IMG/VR virus record: IMGVR_UViG_3300023184_009676
Coordinates: 1 to 64,000 of that record
Source of the DNA: a virus
DNA: 64,000 nucleotides
Strand: one strand, 5' to 3'
Part shown: in pieces, positions 53,101 through 63,014 of the stretch
Layout: the number at the start of each line of letters is the position of its first letter
Position numbering within the stretch: position 1 is the stretch's first letter
The notes under the pieces: generated by a model
The model's input: the letters and a program-made list of their open reading frames with translations, nothing else
Told to the model about the DNA's origin: nothing
Database searches by the model: none
Made by a program: the position numbers and the translations under genes

Positions 53101-54985
53101 GGGAAGATTTGGTATAAGAATAAGCGAGCCTTCTCAATTATTTATTGAAGATTGGATAGATTTTGATGTAAGTATGCGTAATGGAGGAAATAATGCATTT
53201 ACAGCAAGTAAAGCCCTAACAGTTTCTTTCGACGCAGGAGATGTAACAATAAATTGTAATGCTTCTTCCGTTCCATCTTATGCTGGATTTGTTCAAGACG
53301 CCGATGCCATTCCAGAAGATGTGGTAGAAGAACAAATTCCTCCGCCAAATCGTGGATATGGAGATGTTTTTTCTTATAAATTTGTTGGACCATGGGGATA
53401 TAGAGGGGCAGTGCAAAGTTATACCCCTGGGACATTAAATGATACAAGGGGACTTAGAGAAACCTGGGGTAGGCTTTTGCATTATGGTTCTCTTTTTCAT
53501 TATCATAGGGCGCTTTCCCAAACAGAAGGCGATGCATTATATGGAAGAAATCATTTGCCAGTTTGTAATAGCAGCAATCAAATGTCCGCCAAGCAACAAG
53601 GGATAAAGGTTGTTGTCAATGGAATTACTCATTGGGCTAATATGCAAAATCCTATTGCAGATACAAAGGGTTCATATGGAGTTAAATGGAGCAAGCTTGG
53701 TAACGCCGCAGAGCTTTATAATCCCGCCGCCTCTATTGTAAATGGTGGTATTGACACCAGCGCCTCGCCAGGATTGGGTCAATGGCAATATGGAAATAAT
53801 TTTGGAACAATCCATAGCTTTGGATGGAATAGTAACTTGCTAAATCCTGGGACGACCTTGACAGCGACGAACATAGAAAATGGCGATTTAACTACCACTC
53901 CTGGAACTTTATCAACCACTGAATTTCAAAAATTAAAAACAAATCTTCTCGGTGCGGGAACTCTTGCGGGAAAAAATTGTGGTTGGCACAAGGGAGGACT
54001 AGGGAGATCTACTTCTTACTGGATAGAAGGTTTTAATGCTTTTTATATTTTCTGTGACCCTTTAAAAAAGAAAAATGTCACAAATTATAATTATATGAGT
54101 CCAGGATTAAGACAGTCTAATAGCTCAATTCAATATTTCTGGTTGGGTAAACCAAATAATTCATATCTTGAAAGATATCCAATGTTTGGCCCTTACGCTT
54201 ATCAATGGAGGGTAAGAAGGCAAAATAGAGATAGAAATGGTAATGGTGTTTCAGAAGGATTTTATTCTTATGGATGGGGATCAAATTATAGTTTAATATA
54301 TGATAATCCAGCTATTTATGGCCTTTTTACTAAATATAAACAAAAAAATCAATCTACTCTTGCAGAGATTAATAGCTATAGAATTTCTGCGTTTGGGTCT
54401 GCGGATGCTGCCTTGAGTGTTTCAAGCACTCGATTTGGATTTACAAATGGTGATGGAGGGGCAAGGACGTATGGAAATGTTTGGATAGGTAATATTTCTG
54501 ACCCAACTCCAAATACCACCAGAGATTATGTAAATAAAGGATATGCCAATGCTTTAAGCCCACAGTTTTCTTTATATGGATGTTCTGATGCCGATATTAA
54601 CGCTGGAAACTGTTTTGATCCATGTATCAGTATGAGATATCAAAATGGGTTCTTGCCAGGCGGCAAAAGACAAGACCTTTTTACGGCAAATAATTCATAT
54701 CGCATTATTGCAAATAATCCAGTAGTAAATAATGTCACTGGCTCTTCAACAATCGTTTTATCAGAAAATACTTCTTTTCGTGGTCCTTTTGGCTCTCCAC
54801 ATATAAAATATTTGTCATCTTTAGGTACAAAAGTGAATGGATTTTCTCCCTGTTTTGATGGTGGCGCAGACCATTGTAATTATATTACCCCCACTATTAA
54901 TATTGGAGATTCAACTTATTATGAAGGCAGGGGTCCAGCTATAATAAATACCGCAATAAGCGTATCACAGGTCACGAATTTTTAA
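50132..54985 (+). CDS. Giant structural protein, 1,617 aa
   Basis: A beta-rich protein (starts MNITTNNSIKNNIFDGSYQIT), rich in Asn, Gly, Ser and Tyr, with scattered Cys. It has no signal peptide, coiled coil or obvious repeat array. Recognisable elements are Ig-like strand pairs around residues 815-900 (NPLPITHCKIGQAPTFRAYA, then YPLSYKWYRIKKSDC). The second half contains YGDVFSYKFVGPWGYRGAV and CGWHKGGLGRSTSYWIEGFN, which look like a globular enzyme-like or fibre-tip domain. Gene size and context suggest a large tail-surface or whisker protein. The Cys content is unusual for fibre proteins. Function unknown. Confidence 0.55.
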   Translation: MNITTNNSIKNNIFDGSYQITVLPIPTGTAYSFWSSKILNPAGITGSLVYLSNEQRDSGYLFSGYSYTGDSFPFPKGIFLSGATSEATPVSGYLYYSLNTPLLGVCHGVGNTGENMWYNGYNFYNAFHPEGTFSPPFGQNISVYKSNSNGTDALAQNGNCSSLTSQEYNDFFGIVSKADINAEASADGIANGGTSFINSPAYACPEEVITVYYWHESQYNIIGGTVGAITANTFFNTNPIPTSLDNFDRKTALRYSVSSEQGGTLPNGQKETIQHVLYDGGGKPIPAYQTVGANILNTVLCPSITAESSLSVGTQTESQLLLAADVLSNPSKGFFDYFNWWNLWHFLYKENTDGFPFQNDYGLFQGEGIVIPAGKSSNYGSQLFEAQISNENNYWDRRQCPMGINFLPHTFGGAIYACPSYTFEIPYYAATKKFGFYGARFLDGCISLTLDNTLNGQPNSSDLPPNFTYTIPQEEEPSPDVGTLSSNSRYDNLLDIANKEELHSDFYAMNKGLFLWTNSTLISSSSDFINLSLVPGFPQLYSNLLSQYSAVFPNGKSDILKNDYLYISGEESQFYDTGIYSLILSQNSNYQNFKNNLYDILSGSLQISYWNNIEKDYSYAVLSQKNQVDNSFYTQLQAGKQSRFFTRYLENYVKGNSVDLYPTNKIYFSYDSANSYVESSGWAKSPNSFGTASNFDPKITRRYFLGAYSNGQDVTGVANFSQNFAGINLNNYSFYPGYFNGNIGLELPPPSFLPVISGVYDSTNNPSFNNESIQGNSFPTVTNGWNLVGYNGIGRLNLNFSCFTPIFVQNPLPITHCKIGQAPTFRAYAVDYHTIPEDKMNNRYPEIRYWMDKLKISNGNKSVSAKTTNAYPLSYKWYRIKKSDCTGPVSDPTIQDGDFKKFLLNPDFSKIVPSSQSGDWCCLEGDDQYCTLIHPSGCIPPLPSPISSLKYKYANYPMQQTLKQNNYNMTFVKGAQKNEDENYYYFCMARGRFGIRISEPSQLFIEDWIDFDVSMRNGGNNAFTASKALTVSFDAGDVTINCNASSVPSYAGFVQDADAIPEDVVEEQIPPPNRGYGDVFSYKFVGPWGYRGAVQSYTPGTLNDTRGLRETWGRLLHYGSLFHYHRALSQTEGDALYGRNHLPVCNSSNQMSAKQQGIKVVVNGITHWANMQNPIADTKGSYGVKWSKLGNAAELYNPAASIVNGGIDTSASPGLGQWQYGNNFGTIHSFGWNSNLLNPGTTLTATNIENGDLTTTPGTLSTTEFQKLKTNLLGAGTLAGKNCGWHKGGLGRSTSYWIEGFNAFYIFCDPLKKKNVTNYNYMSPGLRQSNSSIQYFWLGKPNNSYLERYPMFGPYAYQWRVRRQNRDRNGNGVSEGFYSYGWGSNYSLIYDNPAIYGLFTKYKQKNQSTLAEINSYRISAFGSADAALSVSSTRFGFTNGDGGARTYGNVWIGNISDPTPNTTRDYVNKGYANALSPQFSLYGCSDADINAGNCFDPCISMRYQNGFLPGGKRQDLFTANNSYRIIANNPVVNNVTGSSTIVLSENTSFRGPFGSPHIKYLSSLGTKVNGFSPCFDGGADHCNYITPTINIGDSTYYEGRGPAIINTAISVSQVTNF

Positions 54986-54993
54986 ATATATTA

Positions 54994-55001
54994 GTATAAT
55001 A
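54994..55001 (+). promoter_or_regulatory. GTATAATA motif before the second giant gene
   Basis: GTATAATA ends 5 bases before the ATG at 55007, in a 21-base gap. Confidence 0.4.
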
Positions 55002-55006
55002 ATAAA

Positions 55007-58000
55007 ATGAGTATCAATAGTCAATTATTTGGTTTGGCATCTTCCGTCGTTTATATAAGAGAGGGAGGCAGTGCCACGGCTAAAAATATTATACAAGCCA
55101 TGAGTAATGCCTTTGGCGGAACTAATGACGATGGGACATATGCGTATAATTTGTTTCAAGCTGATACGGGTATACTTTACACAAATGGCTTTGATTTGTC
55201 ATATGCAAGTTATGCTAATCTTGAAAATACCGTTTCTCCATTTGTCGGTAACGTTCCAGTTTTAAGTGTGGGGGTGTCTGCTCTGACTTATGGATATGGA
55301 AACTATTATTCTATTGGCGAATCTAAAATAGTAAATTATATAAATAAATTTAATGCAGCAATGGGGTATTCTAATATTTCCATTACAGAATCAAATTTTG
55401 ATAGTATTTTTTCAAGTTTGTCTTTGCATGGAATTAATAATGATGTAATAAATTCTCCAGACGCCGCAAATCCTCTTGGTAAAAATGTTAATTATAATTG
55501 GTATGATTCTTCTGTTTTATTTGGTTTAGATAAATCTACAACGCACACTAATGTCATCAAAGACATAGAAAATCAATATTATTATCTTACGGGAAAACTA
55601 ATTTATGATCCTATTCCTGGAGATTTGGTAAAATGTATCTCTTCTGGAGCTTTGATAAATACTTCAAGTGGGGTAATTTCTATTAATTATATCTTGAATC
55701 AACCCTGCTACGATGCAGATTCTTATGTTGGTCCAGTTTCTGGAATTAATTTTTATAGAACATTTAATGATGGGCCAGGAACCTCTGGTTATTTTGATGA
55801 TGCTGTTGCACAAGAATACGCGAATTTTGACAAAGCTATTTTAGCAAAAGAAGATTATTCTTCAAATAATAGAGCCTTGTATTCTTATCAAACCGACCAA
55901 AGCGGCAACTATTTATTTTTAAAATCTGGAGTAAACATTGATGTTCCTGGCGTATTTAATCAATCGGAGGAATATGGCGCAGGACACACCAACAAGATAT
56001 CGGTTGGACAATATTGTTCTTTTACTGGCTACTATGCGGAAGGCGTGCCATTAATGAGAATGCATCAGGGAGATAATCAATTAAAATGGAACGTCCAAAA
56101 GAGTTACGTTGGAGACTATCCTAATGGTATTTGTGTCATTACTAGTTCTTTAAAGAATTGGACTGGTTGGAAATTAGTTGATTTTGAATTAGACGAAAGT
56201 CAATCTGTATATTTTGAAAATGTTTTAACTAATCCAGACGCCAATTTAAAAAGATTTTTAAAAAGATGCTTAAGTTTAACTAATTCAAAAGATTCTCATG
56301 GTGACCCCATAACTCCTTATAGTTTGGTATATGAATATGATACTGGGGTATTGGCTTGCTATGGGCCTTATAATGCTCCCACTGACGAATTGGGTCACCT
56401 TATCCCAACCTACGTTGGTCCTCCTCAATTAAATGGATCTGCTGATTTACCTGGGCTTGCCTTTTATCAGACTTTTGATAATTCAAATTTTCCAGATTCG
56501 GGCGGAGAATATATTACAATTAATATTCGCCCAGTAATATCTAGTTCGTCTGCGGGGTCAATAAATGGAGATTCTACAAGGACTTTTTCTTCTAGCGTAT
56601 CGACCTCCACTCTTTTTTCTTTGTCTGGTTCTTCTCACGCAGGTTTAAATGCTGCGAAATTAAATTTTAGTAAAAAAATTGATTCTTCGGGCCTCTCTGG
56701 TTACGACGATATATTTAAAAAATGTTTATCTATTGGTGATAATTTTCAAAATTCTATTTCTGGCACCTTATATCCACAATCAAACGCTGGATTTAATTAC
56801 TCTGGAGGAGTGTATTTTTCTGGAAATGAAGCCATATATCCTCAAGATTTGTTGCATTTATCCAAGCTTATTGGGTCAGAATATTCTGGCGTAATGTTTT
56901 TGACTGGCTTCCAAAATATAAATGATAATTCTGTATCATTAGTAAATAGATATGATTCCCAATTCTATACTGGTAATGTTTCTAATGGGGTCAAAACCAC
57001 TGGAGAAAATATAGGGTATTATTATTTTCAAGACACAATCTTGGGGGCATCAAACGCGGGATGGGAAAATTTTGCTCCAATTCCTCCTGATGTTCAAAAT
57101 GATGCTGATTATTTACCTTATTTCTCGGGAATCTATTCTGGAATTTCTTTAACTAGTAAAGTGGAGAACTATCTACCAAGATATTATTCTGGACCATATA
57201 GAAGCTATTCCATAAAATTTTTATATCCAAATGCTTCTGGCGCAACAGCGGCGTATAATTCTAAATTAAATGGTTTTCCATATAAAATTACGTATTCCAT
57301 GACGATTAAGGAGGAGTCTGCGAGAGAACTATATTGCTTGTCTGGGCTTTATAGCAGCACTCAAAATTTATACCCAATTAGAGCTAATTCTTTTGGAGGA
57401 ATATCCGCATTAAATGAATTAATGCCAACCATGTTTTTAAGTCCTTATACATATAATTTTGAAGCAAATAAAACTATTTATCCAGACTCTGGTCAATTCA
57501 GTAATTCTGCTTATTTTAATGGATTTGTTAATGGTTTTTACGTACCCAATTTTAGAAATAATCTTAGTGACCCTTATTATGCACCAAATTATTGCACTCA
57601 ATCTTTTTTAAATAGCAATACGTATCAAGACTCTTGCTCTTTTGTAAATGGAATTAAAACTACTGGAAAAGTTAATTATAAAGTCATTTATACAGGCGGA
57701 GGATTAACTAATAAAGTTGGTTTCATTGAGCCTGCGCTAGATTCTACCTTGTTTTGGAATTATTCATCTAATAAAATAACTGGCGAAGCTTTTTATACTC
57801 CTCCAGTTTTTGATTTATCAACTTATAAAATCAATCCCCCTCAAAGTTTTTTGGATGCGACTGTGAATAAATTGTTTGGTAAAAAAACTGATCCAACTTT
57901 TTCAAATAATGGCCTTGTAAGAACTGGTATTTTGGTTGATGGTTTTGACCCAATTTTTTATGAATACGTCGGGGGAAGAATAGGCTCTGGAGCAAATAAT

Positions 58001-59806
58001 GAAGGCGGATATCATAGTAAAAATATTATCGGTGATCAATGGCTGGACTTTTATGTAAAAAATTGGGGAGTTTACGCTGCTCCAAATTGTCCCAATTATG
58101 GAACTCACGAAGAACGTCTTGCTAAGAATGATAATTATTTGATACTTTCATCATTTACAAGCGGCGCGCTTAATATTTATGCCCGAGGATTAAACTATTA
58201 TCCTTATTTTAGTAATTGGACTTATAGCAAAATGAATGGTCTGGGAAATATAGGAGTTGCAACCAAGCAAATTAATTTAGTTAGTGAATCTTATTATAAT
58301 TTTGATTTAAAAAATATATTTCCTACTAAGACTGTCCCTTTAAGTGGCGATTTCTATTTTTCTGGGGGTTTTAATATTGGCCCCTTCCCTCAAGACGTTG
58401 AGCTTTGCGTTTCTGGAACAGACTCTATAATTCCTAGTGGCTATCTTTTTGTAGATGGGGAACAAATGACTTTTGATTATCTTGGCAACTGTCCAATAAA
58501 TAATATGGAAAACTTTGTTCCTAATTCTGGAATTATCCTAGGCCAAGCAGGAAGGGGCTCTCTTTTAACTACTTTTAAATTGATTCCTTCTGGTTCATAT
58601 GTAAATTTAAATGTCAAAAGTTTTACTTCTATTGGATCTGGATTAGTTGGATTTACTGGAGCTTCAACTGTAACTATTCGCCCAAGGACTTTATTGGGGG
58701 CGGTTAACGTTGATAATTATGATGATTATGGATATCCATTCATTTCTGGAGACTATAGGGCCAATATGGATTCTTCTAATTATATAAATAATGGCTCAGA
58801 AAGTCTTTTTTCAATAAGTCTTAATCAATTTACGGATTTGATTGGTCAAACTATATCAAAGCAGACCCCCGTACTCTCAGAAATCATTTTCCCTATTCCT
58901 GGTTCTGATTTCATTCCTTATTTGAGTGGATTGGGTCTAGTTAGATCTGATGCAAATGGCAACTATGTATTTACTACTACAAACGGACCCACTTATGATT
59001 ATTGGATAAATAAAAATCCTTATGCTCTTTTTACTGGCGTTAGAGAATCTACAAGGCTTTCAGTTAAGATTGAAGATATCTCCATGGATTATTCTGCTAT
59101 ACCATATCAAAATTATAAAAATATCGTTGTATCTGGTGGATGTACAATAAGTGGAGAATTTTCTTATACTGGACAAGCAGAGAGCGCAATAATTTCCCAA
59201 GGTATAGTTTTGTCTGGATGGACTGGAAGCGGATATTCTGCCGCCGTATTAAAAGATCTTTCCGCCCCAATCTATGTGTCTGATATATTGAGTCGTCTTC
59301 CTGGAAATTCAATTCCTTCTGGACAAGGTATAAATTATCTTTTGGAGGCCCCTTCTTTGATGAAAAAGAGAAAGAACTTTTTTAGAATTACTGGAGGCGA
59401 TACTTATATTGATGCCGCACCACCAGACGTAACTAATTATAATAAATTTGCTTGGCCAGCCTTGAGCGATTTAGCGACATTAAATCCAAAAATAGTTTAC
59501 GAAGAACTTCCTCCAGAAGATGGATTTATATTTCCCACGGACAATTTGATATTTAGCGCCTCTCAAGGTCAAACTATTTTGACGGGTGCGACATCTGGGA
59601 CGAAATTTAATCCAATAGAAAATGTCACTTATCAAGCGATTTTGAACTACGCTTTCCTAGATAGTACCGCAACCAATTCATTATATAATTCTGGTAAATG
59701 TATTTTCCCATTTGCAGAAGGGTCTAATATAATAAACAGCGGTAATTTGACTGGAGTCCTTGTTAACGAAGGTACTCCATTGGCAGTCTATGTGAATTTT
59801 GTATAA
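55007..59806 (+). CDS. Giant structural protein, 1,599 aa
   Basis: A long beta-rich protein (starts MSINSQLFGLASSVVYIREGG) of almost the same length and composition as its neighbour. The first ~210 residues include a helical, lysozyme-like-looking segment (AKNIIQAMSNAFGGTNDDGT, NYINKFNAAMGYSNISITES), but I see no definite catalytic Glu/Asp pair. Later domains alternate strands with Gly/Tyr-rich loops. LFVDGEQMTFDYLGNCPINN and IILGQAGRGSLLTTFKLIPSGSYV, near residues 1145-1205, look like a domain typical of phage tail-tip proteins. It ends one base before the convergent polymerase gene. Probably a tail-tip or fibre-linked protein. Confidence 0.55.
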   Translation: MSINSQLFGLASSVVYIREGGSATAKNIIQAMSNAFGGTNDDGTYAYNLFQADTGILYTNGFDLSYASYANLENTVSPFVGNVPVLSVGVSALTYGYGNYYSIGESKIVNYINKFNAAMGYSNISITESNFDSIFSSLSLHGINNDVINSPDAANPLGKNVNYNWYDSSVLFGLDKSTTHTNVIKDIENQYYYLTGKLIYDPIPGDLVKCISSGALINTSSGVISINYILNQPCYDADSYVGPVSGINFYRTFNDGPGTSGYFDDAVAQEYANFDKAILAKEDYSSNNRALYSYQTDQSGNYLFLKSGVNIDVPGVFNQSEEYGAGHTNKISVGQYCSFTGYYAEGVPLMRMHQGDNQLKWNVQKSYVGDYPNGICVITSSLKNWTGWKLVDFELDESQSVYFENVLTNPDANLKRFLKRCLSLTNSKDSHGDPITPYSLVYEYDTGVLACYGPYNAPTDELGHLIPTYVGPPQLNGSADLPGLAFYQTFDNSNFPDSGGEYITINIRPVISSSSAGSINGDSTRTFSSSVSTSTLFSLSGSSHAGLNAAKLNFSKKIDSSGLSGYDDIFKKCLSIGDNFQNSISGTLYPQSNAGFNYSGGVYFSGNEAIYPQDLLHLSKLIGSEYSGVMFLTGFQNINDNSVSLVNRYDSQFYTGNVSNGVKTTGENIGYYYFQDTILGASNAGWENFAPIPPDVQNDADYLPYFSGIYSGISLTSKVENYLPRYYSGPYRSYSIKFLYPNASGATAAYNSKLNGFPYKITYSMTIKEESARELYCLSGLYSSTQNLYPIRANSFGGISALNELMPTMFLSPYTYNFEANKTIYPDSGQFSNSAYFNGFVNGFYVPNFRNNLSDPYYAPNYCTQSFLNSNTYQDSCSFVNGIKTTGKVNYKVIYTGGGLTNKVGFIEPALDSTLFWNYSSNKITGEAFYTPPVFDLSTYKINPPQSFLDATVNKLFGKKTDPTFSNNGLVRTGILVDGFDPIFYEYVGGRIGSGANNEGGYHSKNIIGDQWLDFYVKNWGVYAAPNCPNYGTHEERLAKNDNYLILSSFTSGALNIYARGLNYYPYFSNWTYSKMNGLGNIGVATKQINLVSESYYNFDLKNIFPTKTVPLSGDFYFSGGFNIGPFPQDVELCVSGTDSIIPSGYLFVDGEQMTFDYLGNCPINNMENFVPNSGIILGQAGRGSLLTTFKLIPSGSYVNLNVKSFTSIGSGLVGFTGASTVTIRPRTLLGAVNVDNYDDYGYPFISGDYRANMDSSNYINNGSESLFSISLNQFTDLIGQTISKQTPVLSEIIFPIPGSDFIPYLSGLGLVRSDANGNYVFTTTNGPTYDYWINKNPYALFTGVRESTRLSVKIEDISMDYSAIPYQNYKNIVVSGGCTISGEFSYTGQAESAIISQGIVLSGWTGSGYSAAVLKDLSAPIYVSDILSRLPGNSIPSGQGINYLLEAPSLMKKRKNFFRITGGDTYIDAAPPDVTNYNKFAWPALSDLATLNPKIVYEELPPEDGFIFPTDNLIFSASQGQTILTGATSGTKFNPIENVTYQAILNYAFLDSTATNSLYNSGKCIFPFAEGSNIINSGNLTGVLVNEGTPLAVYVNFV

Positions 59807-59807
59807 C

Positions 59808-62369
59808 TCAGGATTCTTTCAGTTCCGCGAGCTTACTATAAATTTTATTTTGCTGTGTGGCTATGATGTCTGCGAATACGCAATCATCTTCCATTTTTGT
59901 GCCGCATACAATAACAATGTCCCCTTCTTTTGGCATACCATTATTTAAAGACTTGCATTGCTCAAGTTTATCTTTAAAAATCATCACCTTCAAGCTTCCT
60001 GTTTCGTCGCTAATTTGAAATCTGCCATAAGCATTTCCATTTTTCGTTTTTCCCGTCTTTGGCGACTCTTCTAATATTCCAATAAAATCGCACTTTGTTT
60101 TTTCTCCATATCCTTGAATATCCGCAATAGATTCAAGTGTCTCTTTTTTTGAAATGAATATATCAATCAATTTTTTACCATGAGTATATCCAATCAACTT
60201 GTTCTCATACCACCAATTTGCAAAATCCATACATCCTTTATTCTGCAAATAAATTAATTTATATTTTTCAGAATGCTTTTTTATGGTTTCAAATCTGGAA
60301 GCCTTGATAAGGTTTTTGCCTTTTTCGTCTTTAATCGTTTCTACAAGAGCTTTAACTGTTTTAGATACGCTATCTTCATAATTTCTGGCATAATTAATAA
60401 CATGCCTCTTCTCTTTATCGGTCAAAATATTCCAAAGTTGAGCTTCATAAACCAGTAATGGGCGATTATTAGATAAACTATCAAGTGTCCCCGCCTGAAT
60501 GAGCGCAGAAAGAACTCCTATTCCAAGACCAGCCTCCTTAGAAGATTCAAAAAGTTCGAATTTATTAGAGTGACGTCTTTTAAAGTTGTTAAACTTTTCA
60601 ATTGTTTTTTCACTTACTCCTCTAATAGAAGACAAGCCAAATCGAATATTCTTATCTTCAATAGAAAAGTCAACTTCAGAAAGGGTTAAGCTAGGAGGCA
60701 GCAACTCTACTTTTAAGGCATTCATTTCTTTGTGAATTTTGGATATCTCGCCAATGGGGTCGGGTTCATGCCTAGTCATTTTCAATAATGACAAATAGAA
60801 CTGAGTGGGATGATTAAACTTCAAATAGACTGTCTGCGCGCATAGGACAGAATAAGAAAAGCTATGAGATTTATTAAATTGATAGCCGCCAGAGTCTTCA
60901 ACGATTTTCCAGAAGACTTCTCCCACTTCTTTTGGAAGGTTATTTTCTTTAACTTTTTCTTCAATCTTGGCTTTCCAAGTCTTGATTTCTTCGATTTTCT
61001 TTTTACCAATGCATCGACGAATCTGTTCTGATTCATCCAGAGTAAATCCAATTTTATTAGCCATTTTCATAGCCTGCTCTTGATAAAGACACAATCCACC
61101 AGTTTCACGCAATACATCGTCAAAAAATGGGTGAATTGAATCTACCGTTCCAGTATTGGAATAATTAGCAAAATTATCGGCAAACTGCAAAGCTCCTGGT
61201 CGAGCAATTGCCAATACAGCACTAATTTCAGACAAACTCTTTGGTTTAACCTTTTTTGCAACCTTAAAGTTAGTCTCCGCTTCAATTTGGAATAGTCCAT
61301 GAGGATGTTTTAAATCCTGCAAATGCAAATAAATAGATTCATCATTGACATTGATATCTTGAGGTTTAATACCCAAAGATTTACAGCAATCATCAATTAC
61401 AGATACGCTTCTTAAACCAAGTGCGTCCAGCTTTACTGCAAATTCTGCGACCCAGCCCATGTCATAGCTAGAAACCTCTTCTTTGTCAGAAGAAAGTTCT
61501 GTTGGACAACAATCCTCCAATTTATCAAAAGAAATAAGAATTCCAGAAGGATGCACTCCCTTGTTTTTAATTAAATCTTTTAATTTTAAGGCGGTATCAT
61601 AAATCAAAGAGTTGCTCCTGCACCATTCCTGAAATTCTGGCGAAGTCTCATACGCCTCTTTCATATCCATGATGACTCCATGATTCTTTGGAATAAAACC
61701 TGTGACCATAGTCATTTCTTCTTCTGGTTTCATGCCCAAGACTTTGCCAACTTCTTTAATGCAAAGCTTTGCAGAAAGAGTATTCAAAGTAAGAATTTTT
61801 GAAGTTTTACCTTTGTATTTTTGATTGATATAATCAATAACCTTTGAACGCTGATAATAATCAAAATCAATGTCCACATCCATCAGAAGAGAACCTGCAA
61901 GATAAATAATTCCATCAATGACTGTCTTTTTTGAGCGAGTCTTTGAAATGAAGCGTTCAAAATATAATTCGTTTTTTAATGAATCAATTTTTGTTACACC
62001 AATGAGAAAAAGAACAAGGCTTCCTGCCGCAGAGCCTCGACCTGGACCAGTTGGAATATTTTGCTCTCTACAAAAGTTTACAACATCCCATACCAATAGA
62101 ATATAATCAACAAGGCCAAGGTCATTAATTGTATCTAATTCGTATTTGACTCTTGTAGAATAGTCTTTGTATTCCTTTGAGCCTTTAGGATGCCCCAAAG
62201 CAAGAAAACCTTTTTTACAAAGAGAACGCAAAAAATCAAAATTAGAACAATCTTCGCCTAAACCTAAATCTTTTCTATGTCTTTCTTCAATCTTGATTTC
62301 TGGAAGACGAACTCCCTTGATTGGGCTTTCAATAGCGGAGAATTGACTGACAAAATCCAAAGTATTCAT
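59808..62369 (-). CDS. dnaE: DNA polymerase III alpha catalytic core (family C, DnaE type)
   Basis: An 853-aa polymerase that lacks the N-terminal PHP part. Visible motifs are GPGRGSAAGS (residues 108-117), the catalytic-Asp strand MDVDIDFD (D166 and D168 correspond to the E. coli 401/403 pair), GVHPSGI (about 271), VKLDALGL with the third catalytic Asp (D315), and FNKSHSFSYS in the fingers. The C-terminal ~110 residues form an OB fold (GRFQISDETGSLKVMIF). About 18 residues are inserted between ERF and the DVDIDFD strand compared with E. coli. It starts in an ATGA overlap with the exonuclease gene. It replicates the phage genome; PHP and proofreading parts are encoded just upstream. Confidence 0.9.
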   Translation of the reverse strand: MNTLDFVSQFSAIESPIKGVRLPEIKIEERHRKDLGLGEDCSNFDFLRSLCKKGFLALGHPKGSKEYKDYSTRVKYELDTINDLGLVDYILLVWDVVNFCREQNIPTGPGRGSAAGSLVLFLIGVTKIDSLKNELYFERFISKTRSKKTVIDGIIYLAGSLLMDVDIDFDYYQRSKVIDYINQKYKGKTSKILTLNTLSAKLCIKEVGKVLGMKPEEEMTMVTGFIPKNHGVIMDMKEAYETSPEFQEWCRSNSLIYDTALKLKDLIKNKGVHPSGILISFDKLEDCCPTELSSDKEEVSSYDMGWVAEFAVKLDALGLRSVSVIDDCCKSLGIKPQDINVNDESIYLHLQDLKHPHGLFQIEAETNFKVAKKVKPKSLSEISAVLAIARPGALQFADNFANYSNTGTVDSIHPFFDDVLRETGGLCLYQEQAMKMANKIGFTLDESEQIRRCIGKKKIEEIKTWKAKIEEKVKENNLPKEVGEVFWKIVEDSGGYQFNKSHSFSYSVLCAQTVYLKFNHPTQFYLSLLKMTRHEPDPIGEISKIHKEMNALKVELLPPSLTLSEVDFSIEDKNIRFGLSSIRGVSEKTIEKFNNFKRRHSNKFELFESSKEAGLGIGVLSALIQAGTLDSLSNNRPLLVYEAQLWNILTDKEKRHVINYARNYEDSVSKTVKALVETIKDEKGKNLIKASRFETIKKHSEKYKLIYLQNKGCMDFANWWYENKLIGYTHGKKLIDIFISKKETLESIADIQGYGEKTKCDFIGILEESPKTGKTKNGNAYGRFQISDETGSLKVMIFKDKLEQCKSLNNGMPKEGDIVIVCGTKMEDDCVFADIIATQQNKIYSKLAELKES

Positions 62370-63010
62370 ATTTCTATTTGATATTTTAGCTTATTCCAGA
62401 CTTTGAGATTTAATTGCAAATCAACCAGTGCATTATGCAAGTTGTCATAGTCATGATCTATATTATACTCCTTACCAAGAGAAGTCAAGTTTGTTTTGAT
62501 GCCTTTTATATGTGCGTTCGCCATTGTATACTGATAATCCATCCAAACATCATCATTTGGTCGATAAGGGCGATTCATCTTGACTCCTTGTGCCACGGAC
62601 TTTGTGTCAATTACTTTATTAAGGATAAACGACCAATCTTCACCCATGTATTCAAAATATCCTTTTAATAAATAAATATCAAATCGCAGGCCATTATGCA
62701 TAATGATTTTATCTGCCCATTTTAATGCTTCAAGAATTTTGGGAAACGCTTCGTCGGGCGTGACGCTATTCTTATCAAAATGAGCTTGATTGAATTTCGT
62801 GACCATTGCTGCCCCCGCTCCTATTTTAAATTTACAATCATCCCATTTAATCAATGAATCTATTTCTTCAATGATTTCTTCTCCCTCTACCTTTAGCACA
62901 GCAATTTGCCAAGGTCTATTTACCTGAAAATTTAAATTTAAATTAAATGTTTCGCAGTCAATAAGAGCAATCTTTGCTTTTTTATTAAATCTGATAAGAT
63001 GTTCGTCCAT
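62366..63010 (-). CDS. DnaQ-like 3'-5' proofreading exonuclease (DEDDh)
   Basis: A 214-aa protein with all three Exo motifs: ALIDCETF (D18, E20), HNGLRFDIYLLK (D111) and LHNALVDLQLN (H192, D197), so the DEDDh active site is intact. It should remove mismatched 3' ends made by the polymerase encoded directly downstream. The genes overlap by ATGA, which points to coupled translation and probably a complex. Upstream, 4 bases separate it from the PHP-like gene. Phage proofreading exonucleases of this size are common; the unusual part is the placement between PHP and polymerase genes. Confidence 0.9.
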   Translation of the reverse strand: MDEHLIRFNKKAKIALIDCETFNLNLNFQVNRPWQIAVLKVEGEEIIEEIDSLIKWDDCKFKIGAGAAMVTKFNQAHFDKNSVTPDEAFPKILEALKWADKIIMHNGLRFDIYLLKGYFEYMGEDWSFILNKVIDTKSVAQGVKMNRPYRPNDDVWMDYQYTMANAHIKGIKTNLTSLGKEYNIDHDYDNLHNALVDLQLNLKVWNKLKYQIEI

Positions 63011-63014
63011 AATA

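Noticed and set aside
59790-59830. Terminator between the convergent genes at 59806 and 59808
   Set aside because: No inverted repeat with a T tract is present there; only short chance matches.
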